NCBI GenBank assembly: GCA_949358305.1
Contig: OX442316.1
Location: forward strand, 16,988,001-17,052,000
Direction: 5' to 3'
Source of the DNA: Strigamia acuminata
Taxonomy: Eukaryota; Arthropoda; Chilopoda; Geophilomorpha; Linotaeniidae
DNA length: 64,000 nt
Positions 11,501 to 23,500 of the stretch are shown here, piece after piece. Position 1 is the first letter of the stretch. Each line of letters opens with the position of its first letter. Both the position numbers and the translations under genes were made by a program. Below the pieces are notes generated by a model that had not been told where the DNA came from, did no database searches, and was given only the letters and a program-made list of their open reading frames with translations.

Positions 11501-14500
11501 TTTAGATTTTAATGTCGCCGAGCACAAAGCGTTTTATCAGGAACTGTTGAATTTGTGCGAACACGAGGATTCGACGCTGCAGAAAGTTCAGTGTTATAAA
11601 ACGATTACTAATTTTGGACCGCTGAGAAAATGCGCTTTGCGAGCTCTGACCGCGTGCTGTTACGTGACGCTGCCTCAGGAGAACGTTCCGGATAAGATCT
11701 TCACGGTTCTGTACAAAGCGCTCAATTCGATGGACTCGGAATTGCAGGAAGCGAGTTTCGAGTGCATGAAGAAATTCATCGTTTCAACCACTGTCGACAT
11801 TGATTTGGTATTTGGGTTTTTTAATTCTAATTTTTTACATTTTTACACTTTTTACATTTATTTTTACATTTTTTACATTTCTTTTTTTATTTTTTACACT
11901 TTTTACATTTATTTTTACATTTTTTACATTTCTTTTTTTATTTTTTACACTTTTTACATTTCTTTTTTCATTTTTTACACTTTTTACATTTATTTTTACA
12001 TTTTTCATTTTTTACACTTTTTACATTTCTTTTTTCATTTTTTACACTTTTTACATTTTTTTTTTACATTTTTTTTACAATTTTTACATTTTTTACAATT
12101 TTTATATTTTTTTTTACATTTTTTTTACAATTTTTACATTTTTTACAATTTTTATATTTTTTTTTACATTTTTTTTACAATTTTTACATTTTTTACAATT
12201 TTTATATTTTTTTTTTACATTCTTTACAATTTTTATTTTTTTTTTTTTTTATATTTTTTACAATTTTTATATTTTTTAGATTTTTTACACTTTTCACATT
12301 TCTTTTTACATTTTTTACACTTTTTACATTTCTTTTTTCATTTTTTACATTTCTTTTTACATTTTTTTTACATTTTTTACATATTTTACAATTTTTATAT
12401 TTTTTTTTACATTTTTTACAATTTTTTAAATTTTTTACATTTTTTACGTTTTAAATTGCAGGTGGTTTATAACGCCGTGCGGCCATTGCTGTCGACTCTC
12501 GGCGATTATCGAAGTTTGAGCCTGAACATCGTTCAAAGACTCTCTTACTTGACTCAGCTGTTTCCGAATACTTTCAACGAGAAATTGTGCGAACAGTTGC
12601 TTCCCCATTTGAAAAAATGGTTCGAAGTGACCATAGTTTCGTACAAAAGTAATTTATTCACAATCCAGCTTAACATTTTAAAATTATCGCCAACTATTTG
12701 CAGGCTCCCCGCGATACAACGGCGACGAAATCAAAATCTGCGCGGCCATCATCAACTTGTTTCACCAGATCCCCGCGTCGTCCAGCAAATTCGTCGAGCT
12801 TCTCATCACCCTCGTCTTGAAAACGGAACAATCTCTCTTAATTGAGGCTGGTAGTCCTTTTCGCAAACCCCTCTTGAAGTTCCTCGTTCGTTATCCGAGT
12901 CAGACTGTCGATTTCTTCCTCAACGAAACAAACATCAAAGACCAACAATGCAATCGATGTTTAGAAGTAAAAAAAAAGAAAACTAAAAATAATTAAAAAA
13001 TAAAAATAAATTTTATTTCAGTTTTTGCTTCGGCAATCGGACGGAAAACCCTTCAGAGACGTCCTACAGTCGACGCCGAACCGTTTAATGACCATGGCGT
13101 TTGGAAATTTGCAATCACAAGTAAAATATCGATATTTTAAATTAAATTAAATTTTAATAAAATATTTCCACAGCAGGCGGCACCACCACAGAGTCCAACA
13201 AGTCTGAATAAATACGACCTGCAGTACCTGGCGATCCGAATCATAAGCATTTTGGTGAAAGAAGACAACCATTGGTTGCCCGGACACCGACAACTAATCG
13301 GCTGTTTGCGCAAGATTTGGATTTCCGACGAATTTCAAATAGTAAAAAATTAAAAAAAAATTAAAATTATTTTTGATTTAAATTTTTGTTTAGGAGAGAC
13401 ATCGGAAGGCGGACGGGGTCGATTTCGCGCACTGGAAAGAGCCGAAATTGCTGATAAAAATCTTGCTGAGCGTGGTGAAGCATCAGCCGAACGAGATCGA
13501 ACTTCTTTTCCAACTGCTGCGCGCGTTGACCGGCCGATTCATTCCGGATTTCCAGTTTTTGAAGACATTTTTGGAGGTGACCGTTGCGCACTCGTACTCG
13601 GTCGAGTGGAAACGGATGGCGTTCTTTAAGTTCGTCGAGTTGTTCCACGATCAAACATTCCCGCAGGATTTGAAGGCGAAGATTTTGCAGTATATTTTGA
13701 TTCCTTCGTTCGCACTCGCGTTTGACAGCGGGAATGGCGAGAAGCTCATTGGAGGACCACCGGCCCCTGACCAAGACCTTCCCGTCAACGTTATCAGCGT
13801 TTTTATTAACAAGGTGATCAATCCCGAGGATCCTTTCGGCACGTCGGACGCGGTTCGGATTTTATTGCTTCAGTTTTCCAGTCTGCTGGTCGAGCAAGCC
13901 TCCCCGCACATTCACGATGCCGCAAACAAGTAAGCCAAGTGTTTATTCGGAAATAATTTATAAACATTTATTTTTCGTCATTAAATTGCAATTTTTGTGT
14001 CTGAAATTTGCATTTTATATGAGCAAACGCATTTTTGTAGTCTAAAATGTGCTATATCTGCATTTTTTAGATGCAAAAACGAATATTTTAGTCTAGAAAC
14101 TGCATATTTTGATGCAAAAAAGAATCTTTTAGTCTAAAAACTGCATATTTTGATGCAAAAACGAATATTTTAGTCTAAAAACTGCATATTTTATTGCAAA
14201 AAAGAATCTTTTAGTCTAAAAACTGCATATTTTGATGCAAAAACGAATATTTTAGTTTAAAAACTGCATATTTTGATGCAAAAAAGAATCTTTTAGTCTA
14301 AAAACTGCATTTTATGATGCAAAACTGCATTTTTTGATTCAAGACTGCATTTTTTGATGCAAAAAAGAATCTTTTAGTCTAAAAATTGCAATTTACACGC
14401 AAATACTACTTGATTCGTCTAAAAAGTGCAATTTTTGGCCTAAAATGTATATTTTATTTTAATTTGAATCCCAACTTTCCTCTAGACGACAAGGTAACAA

Positions 14501-17500
14501 ATTGCGACGATTGATGACATTTGCTTGGCCTTGTCTACTGGGTAAAAATTGTGTCGATCCGGCCACAAAATACCACGGACATTTGTTACTCTCGCACATA
14601 ATTGCGAAATTTGCAATCCACAAAAGAATTGTTCTTCAGGTAACTCAAAAAAGCGACAAAAACCGATTTTAATTTTAATTTTAATTTTATTTTTACTTTG
14701 CAGGTGTTTCACAGTCTCTTGAAAGCTCACGCGGTCGAAGCTAGGAGCGTCGTACGACAAGCACTGGAAATTCTAACTCCCGCCATGCCCGTTCGCATGG
14801 AGGATGGCAACACAATGCTCACTCATTGGACCAAGAAAATCATTGTTGAAGAAGGGCATACGGTCGCTCAACTGGTCCACATGCTGCATTTGTTGGTGCG
14901 GCATTATAAAGTAAGAATAATGGAATTAGGAAATGGACTCGCGATTTGTCGGATTTGTGGATTTAATTGGGTTTTGATTGGATTTTAGGTGTATTTTCCC
15001 GTTCGTCATCATCTTTTGCAGCATATGGTAAACTCTATGACGAAGTTGGGCTTCCTCCAGAATGCCTCTATTGAACATCGAAAACTGGCTATTGATTTAG
15101 CCGAAGTGATCATCAAGTGGGAGTTGCAGCGAATCAGAGATGATTTGGACCAAAATCAAGATGTAAATAAACGAAAAGAAGCTTAAACGCGCCGGAAAAT
15201 CGATTTTTAACTGTAGAAATGATCATTTTGGAGAAAATATGCAAATTGAGCGAGAAAATTCGGCATTTGTGCTAGGAAATTTGCATTTTTTGTGCCAAAA
15301 TGATCATTTTTAGTGCCAAAATGATCATTTTTAGTGAAAAATATTATTTTTTGGTGCTAAAATGGCATCTGAAGAGGCATATTTTGCCAGTTCTGGCTCC
15401 AAAAAATTGATTTTTAGCTATAAAAATGATTATTTTAGACAAAATACGCAACTTTTGCATTTTTTGACCTAAAGATGACTATTTTTGATGGCACCGGCAC
15501 CGGAAATAATAATTTTAATGGACCATTTGTAAAGAATCTCTGATAAATTTAATTCATTTCAGTCTGTAGAAGCGTCCCAACTGATGTTATCCAACATTCC
15601 TCTGAAAAGATCTGCATCGGTTGAGTCTCCGCAAGATGCGAAACGAGCACGTCACTTGTCCGGCGCGTCGTCAAAGAGCGCGCAAACCGAAGGCTCGAAG
15701 CCCATCGACAAAATACACGTGGACGCGGTGGTGAATTTCGTGCTGAAAATCGCGTGCCAAGTGAACGAAGCGGCGACGGCGCCTGCGTCGCCCGGCGAAC
15801 TCCTCTCTCGACGGTGCGTAGCTTTATTGAAGACGGCTCTGAAGGCCGACGTGTGGCCAAATGCCGAACTAAAGTTGGCTTGGTTCGATAAGTTACTCAT
15901 GACTGTCGTAAGTGAAGAAATTCGAATTTTTAAAATTGTTTTAAATAAATCTTTTGTCGTTTTGTTTTAGGATTCACCTCAACCTAATTTTGGTAATATT
16001 TGCACCGCGTTGGAGTTACTTAGTTTTCTTTTGACTATATTACGAAGGGAGATAATTTTGACGAGTTTCAAACACTTGCAACGTGGTATAGCGGCTTGCA
16101 TGACCTGTCCGAACTCGAAAGTGATTCGCTCGATGCACAGTCTGCTCTCGCGCTTGATGAACATCTTCCCGACCGAACCCACCAATTCCAACGTGGCCTC
16201 CAAGTACGAGGAACTCGAGTGTCTGTACGCGAGTGTGTGCAAAGTCGTGCACGAGGGACTCACGAATTACGAAAAGTAGACAAAATTTAATTATTATTTT
16301 TTTAAAAATCAATTTTTGATTTTAATTTGTTTTTTTTAGGAATGTCGGCGCGAGTCCGTCGACTCTGTTCGGGACTTTGATGATTTTGAAGGCGGCGTGC
16401 ATGAATAATCCGTGCTACATCGACCGGCTGATTACTTCGTTTATGCGCGTGTTGCAGCGAATGGCGCGCGAGCATTTGACGATAACTTCGGCTGAGAATA
16501 ATCCTGGTCAATGTTGTTATTAGTTTTCGAAATTTTGTTTGTTTTTTTGGATTTTTTTTGTTAATTTTTTGTTTTTTTTTTTGTTTTTTTTTAGCTGTTG
16601 CGAGCGAGTTGTTGATTTTGAGCCTCGATTTGGTGAAGAATCGGGTCGGGGTGATGGGACAGGAGATGCGCAAGGCTTTTATAGGGAATATTCTCGTCGG
16701 GTTGATCGAGAAGACGACGGACGTGAAGGTTTTGAAGGCGATAACGAAGATGGTGGAGGAGTGGGTGAAGAATAAGAGCCCGATCGCTGTGAACCAGTCG
16801 CCGTCTTTGCGGGAGAAGTCAATTTTGCTCGTTAAGATGATGCAGTATATCGAGAAGCGATTTCCGGACGACACGGAATTGAACGGACAGTTCTTGGAAT
16901 TAGTTAATTACGTTTACAGGTAGAATTGTTTGAATAAGTTACGTGTTGCGACTAAATTTACTCAAATTAATACATTTGATGAGTAGATTTACGAAAAAAT
17001 ACGTTTTGCGTGTCGATTTACACGAAAAAATACGTTTTGCGAGTAGATTTACACGAAAAAATACGTTTTGCGAGTAGATTTACACGTAAAAATACGTTTT
17101 GCGAGTAGATTTACACGAAAAAAAAGATTTTACGAGTAGATTTACACGAAAAAATAGATTTTACGAGTAGATTTTCACGAAAAAAAAAAAGATTTACGAG
17201 TAGATTTACACGAAAAAATACGTTTTGCGAGTAGATTTACACGAAAAAAAAGATTTTACGAGTAGATTTACACGAAAAAATAGATTTTACGAGTAGATTT
17301 TCACGAAAAAAAAAAAAGATTTACGAGTAGATTTACACGAAAAAATAGATTTTACGAGTAGATTTACACTAAAAAGTATATTTTAGGAATAAATTTACAC
17401 GCAAAAGTATTATTTACGAGTATATGTACAAGAAAAATACAATTTACGAGTAAATTTACACGGAAAAAAATTAGTTTTGAGGATAAATGCACTGAAATAA

Positions 17501-20500
17501 ATGAAATTTGAATGTACAACAAATTGTTGTCGCTACAGAGACGACGCGTCGAAAGGAACCGAGCTGACATCGAAGCTGGAACCGGCTTTCCTCGCAGGAC
17601 TACGTTGCACTCAGCCCCTGATTCGTGCGAAATTCTTCGAAGTATTCGACAGCAGCATGCGACGCAAGTTGCACGAACGACTGCTCTACATCGTGTGCTC
17701 TCAGAACTGGGAAGCCATCGGGCCCCACTACTGGATCAAGCAGTGCATCGAACTAATCCTCGTGACCGCCGTGAACGGTCTCTCAATCCAAAGCTCGTCC
17801 GCGGCCACCATGCTCCCGTCAATCAACTCCATCATCCACCTGGCCGACAGCCAAGACAGAAACAGTTTCTCCATCTTTTCGAACGTGAAGGAAGAACCGA
17901 TGGACGTCGAGATACTCGACTCGAACAAAGAGGAAGAGGAAATCGACATCGAATTGACGACCGTGTCGGACCCCTCGTTAAATAAGGAGGTGTCGGCGAA
18001 AAGGAGCGGTTTAACGCCCAAACAAACGCTGCACAGTTTGATTACGAGGCAAATGAAGTTCCTCGAGAACATGCGCGACGTGAAGACGGCCACGTTTTTG
18101 ACGGCGACTGCGCAGTTGTGTCACACCGACACTAAGTTGTCGCACTGGGTTTGGGTCAGTTTGTTTCCGCGATTGTGGGGGATTCTCAGCGAAAGGCAGC
18201 AACAGGTGAGGATTAGTGTGTTTTGGTTTTATTTTGGTATTTTGTTTATTTGTTTTTTGTTTTTTGTTTGGTAGATTTTGAGCAGCGAAATGACGCCGTT
18301 TTGGTGCAGCGGTAGTCATGTGATACAGAAGGATTGTCATCCGAGCGCTATCAAAACGTTCGCTGAAAGCGTGGCGTTGTGTTCGCCACCTATGGTCATT
18401 AAACCGTGTGTTTTGAAGGTAAATAAATGTACATTTACATTTAAAAAAAAAAATGAACACAATTTTTACACGTTTTTACAGTTATGACATATGTTTTACT
18501 ACTTTTACACGTTTTTACTCATTTTTTACAATTTTTTACACATTCTTTACAATTTTTACACATTCTTACTCGTTTTTAAAATGTTTACATTTCTTACAAT
18601 TTGTGCACATTTTTGCACATTTTTTACAATTTTTACACATTTTTTACATTTTTTACACATTTTTTTTACATTTTTTACACATTTTTTTTACATTTTTTAC
18701 ACATTTTTTTTTACAATTTTTACACAATTTTTACACATTTTTTACAATTTTTACACATTTTTTACAATTTTTACACATTTTTTTTACAATTTTCACACAT
18801 TTGTTTACATTTCTAACAATTTGTGCACATTTTTGCACATTTTTTACAATTTTTACACATTTTTTACAATTTTTACACACTTTTTACAATTTTACACATT
18901 TTTTACAATTTTTACACATTTTTTACAATTTTTACACACTTTTTACAATTTTTACACACTTTTTACAATTTTTACACATTATTTTACAATTTTTTCACTT
19001 TTTTACAATTTTGTACACATTTTTACTCATTTTTTACTCATTTTTTACACATTTTTACACATTTTTACAATTTTCACACATTTGTTTACATTTCTTACAA
19101 TTTGTGCACATTTTTGCACATTTTTTTACAATTTTTACACATTTTTTACAATTTTTACACCCTTTTTACAATTTTACACATTTTTTACAATTTTTACACG
19201 TTTTTTACAATTTTTACACATTCTTTTTACAATTTTTACACATTATTTTACAATTTTTACACATTATTTTACAATTTTTACACGTTTTTTACAATTTTTA
19301 CACATTCTTTTTACAATTTTTACACATTATTTTACAATTTTTACACATTATTTTACAATTTTTTCACTTTTTTACTCATTTTTACACATTTTTTACAATT
19401 TTTACACATTTTTTACAATTTTTACACATTATTTTACAATTTTTTCACTTTTTTACATTTTCTTTTACGCTTTTATTTAATTTTAATTTTTTAATTTCTT
19501 TTAGTATCTTGGAAAATCTCATAACCTTTGGCACCGCGCCACCCTCCTCTTGGAGCAAATGGCGTTTGAAAACGGTACAAACTCGACGTTAAAGCGCCCA
19601 CTGACGGACGAAACCGACGCTGTCAATTCACCGCAGCAAGAAATCGTCGACTCGCTCGCCTCCATGTATTCCTTATTGAAAGAGGACGACCTGTGGGCCG
19701 GATTGTGGTCGAAAAGAGCCAAATATCCCGAAACGGCAATCGGCATCGCTTACGAACAACAAGGGTACTTCGAACAAGCGCAAGGCGCCTTCGAACTAGC
19801 CATGAGCAAAGCGAAACAGGACCACAGCACCGTTGCGCTCCCCGTGTCGCTGCAATCGGAGTATCGGCTGTGGGAGGAGCACTGGATCAAGTAAATGGAC
19901 GAAACGATCGACCGGTCCATTTAATTGATTTAATTTTGCTTTTTGTTGCAGGTGTTCTCGGGAATTGAATCAGTGGGACCTGTTGTTGGATTTTGGCAAC
20001 GCGAAGGGGTGTGGAAACCCGTATTTGGTGCTGGACAGCGCTTGGAGGGTCCCCAATTGGGGGTTGATGAAAGAGGCTTTGGCGCAGGTCGAATTGAATT
20101 GTCCGAGGGAAATGGCGTGGAAGGTTTGTTGGATTTGGGAGGAGTTTGTTTGGGTTTGGGTGTTTGTTGATTGGTTTTTTTGTTTTTGGTTAGGTGAATT
20201 TGTATCGGGGATTCGTGGCCATTTGTCACGATGAACATCATTTGAACATGGTCGAAAGGCTGGTCGAGTTGGCGACTAATCAGTGCATTAAGGATTGGAG
20301 ACGGTTGCCACATATTGTTTCTCATATTCATATTTCGTTGCTGCAGGTGCGTTACGTTGAGTTTTTCGAATTTTCGGATTAATTTTGAATTTTATGTTTG
20401 CGTTTTTTCGGGGTTTTTTTCGAAATTTTTTGATTTTTTTGGATTTTTTGGGGATTTTTTTAAAATTTTGAAATTTTTTTTGTTGAAATTTTTTAATTTT

Positions 20501-23500
20501 TTTGAAATTTTGGAAATTTTTTTGAAATTTTGGAAATTTTTTTGAAATTTTGGAAATTTTTTCGAAATTTTGGAAATTATTTTGAAATTTTTGAAATTTT
20601 TTCGAAATTTTGGAAATTTTTTCGAAATTTTGGAAATTTCTTCGAAATTTTGGAAATTTCTTCGAAATTTTGGAAATTTCTTCGAAATTTTGGAAATTTC
20701 TTCGAAATTTTGGAAATTTCTTCGAAATTTTGGAAATTTTTTCGAATGTTTTCAAATTTTGTTTTGATTTTATTTTGCAGGCGGCTCAGCAGATCATGGA
20801 GTTGCAGGAAGCGGCTCAGATCAACCAGGGTCTACTGCCGAACAATTTGGGCCGTCAAAACAGCATGCAGGACATGAAAGCCATCGTGAAAACATGGCGG
20901 AACCGCCTGCCAGTCTTAGCTGACGATTTATCTCACTGGAACGACATCTTTACGTGGCGACAACACCACTACCAATTCATCATCAACCATTACGACAATC
21001 AACAAGACCAACAGTCCAGTCAGGTGATGCTGGGTGTCCATTCCTCCGCACTCGCCATCATTCATTTCGGAAAAATTGCTCGCAAACACAACCTGACCGG
21101 TGTCAGCTTGGATTCCTTGAGCAGGTAAATCAAAAATCCCAACCATCATTATACAACATTTTTACTGGTTTTAATTATCTTTACTCGATTTTTACACCTT
21201 ATACATATTTTTTTACACGATTTTTACAGCTCTTAAAAATTTTTTACACCATTTTTACAGTTTTTACAACATTTTTACAGTTTTTACACCATTTTCACAG
21301 TTTTTATGCTATTTTTACACGATTAGTATAGTTTTTATGCTACTTTTACACGATTAGTACAGTTTTTACACCATTTTCTCGGTTTTTATACTATGTTTAC
21401 ACGATTAGTACAGTTTTTACACCATTTTCTCGGTTTTTATACTATGTTTACACGATTAGTACAGTTTTTACACCGTTCTTACAGTTTTTGCACTTTTTTT
21501 CGTTTTTAAATATTTTTATACGATTTTTAAACGATTTTGACATAAATTTGATCCAAATTTTTAAGATTTTTCCACAAATTTGATACAAATTTTTACGATT
21601 TTTCTACAATTTTAATCTTTCAGGATCCACACAATTCCGAGTGTTCCCATCGTGGATTGCTTTCAAAAGATTCGCCAGCAAGTGAAATGCTATCTACAAA
21701 TGTCCGGTGTGACCGGCAAAAACGAATTGCAAGAGGTTAAAGTAATAACCGGATGAACCAGCACGACTTGTAACTAAACTCTTATTTTTTCTCAACGTCT
21801 CTCCAGGGTCTTGAAGTGATTGAATCCACCAATTTGAAGTTCTTCACCAAAGAAATGACAGCCGAGTTTTACGCTTTGAAAGGAATGTTTTTGGCTCAAA
21901 TCGGTCGATCCGAAGATGCGAACAAAGCGTTCTCCGCCGCCACCCAGTTGCACGACGTGTTGGTCAAGGCTTGGGCCTTGTGGGGCGACTATTTGGAGCA
22001 GATTTTCACCCGCGACCGCCAAATTTCCGTTGGAATCTCCTCCATTATCTGCTACTTGCACGCGTGTCGTCACCAAAACGAATCCAAAACCAGGAAATAT
22101 CTGGCCAAAGTCATTTGGCTTTTGACTTACGACGACGAGAAACAGTCGCTGGCCGAAGCTGTGGATAAGTACAGTTTAGGGGTTCCTCCGGTACAGTGGT
22201 TGCCATGGTAACGATTCGATTTGAACTATTGAAGGCCTTTGATTTGTTGTTTAAGTGTTTGTATTTGATTTTGTTTGACAGGATTCCGCAACTTCTCACT
22301 TGTTTGCTGCGAAACGAAGGCCGACTTATTCTGAATATTATCAGCCAAGTTGGTCGGGTTTATCCACAGGCCGTTTATTTTCCCATTCGCACGCTGTATT
22401 TAACGTTGAAAATCGAGCAACGTGAACGACGTAAGCATGAAATTTATACGCGTAAAACGGTCAATTTTACAGTTTTGCACGTCTGAAAATGGATTTTTTT
22501 TAGTTTACGTACAAATTTTGCACGTAAAAATGAGTTTTTGCACGTAAAAATGAGTTTTTGCACGTAAAAATGAGTTTTTGCACGTAAAAATGAGTTTTTG
22601 CACGTAAAAATGAGTTTTTGCACGTAAAAATGAGTTTTTGCACGTAAAAATGAGTTTTTGCACGTAAAAATGAGTTTTTGCACGTAAAAATGAGTTTTTG
22701 CACGTAAAAATGAGTTTTTGCACGTAAAAATGAGTTTTTGCACGTAAAAATGAGTTTTTGCACGTAAAAATGAGTTTTTGCACGTAAAAATGAGTTTTTG
22801 CACGTAAAAATGAGTTTTTGCACGTAAAAATGAGTTTTTGCACGTAAAAATGAGTTTTTGCACGTAAAAATGAGTTTTTGCACGTAAAAATGAGTTTTTG
22901 CATGTAATAACACATTTTTACGCAAAAAGATCCATTTTAAGCTTTTACGTGCCTGAAAATGAATATTTTTTAATTTCCATGTCAATTTTGTGTGTAAAAT
23001 GAGTTATTGTACGCAAATGATACATTTTTTCGTACCTTAAGTCAATTTTAGACACACTCGCTCAGCGGAACTTGAAAAATTCAATGTGAAATAAATAATG
23101 GATTGAATTATTTTGTTAGTAAAAAGCGGCGAAGCTGCCGCCAATGTGAACCAAGGAAAAGACTCGGATCAGTCTACGCAACAACAGGCGGCCGAAACCG
23201 TTCCGATTCGAGCGACCCCGCCGATGTGGCGATGCTCGTGCATCATGCACAAGCAGCGCGAGATGCATCCGACCATTTTGGCGTCTTTGGAGGGAATTGT
23301 GGATCAGGTGAGGATTTTTTAAAATAGATTTCTTTAAAAATCGATTGAATTAATGCAATTTTGTTTCAATAGATGGTTTGGTTCCGTGAGAATTGGGCCG
23401 AAGAGGTTTTGCGCCAGTTGCGCCAGGGGTTGGCGAAATGCTACGCGATCGCGTTTGAGAATCGTGGCGCGGTCGCCGAAGCGACCATCACCACGCACAC

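Noticed and set aside
11808-12461. Continuation of the exon 26 frame for several hundred Phe/Tyr-rich residues
   Set aside because: TRRAP homology stops at a GT donor at 11808 and resumes after an AG acceptor at 12461; the frame is a T-rich repeat.
18453-19592. Frames of up to 379 codons rich in Phe, His, Tyr and Thr
   Set aside because: Tandem-repeat translation in TRRAP intron 40; only the last part overlaps exon 41, in another context.
20288-20755. KKFPKFRRNFQNFE-type repeat protein on the minus strand
   Set aside because: Antisense translation of a 20-bp minisatellite.
22520-22899. CRISPR-like array
   Set aside because: Direct tandem units without spacers, in a eukaryotic intron.
22444-22985. 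Three long overlapping minus-strand frames (KLIFTCKNSFLRAKTHFYVQ-like repeats)
   Set aside because: They are translations of the perfect 20-bp intronic array; a 60-bp super-period keeps all three frames open. No homology, inside TRRAP intron 47.
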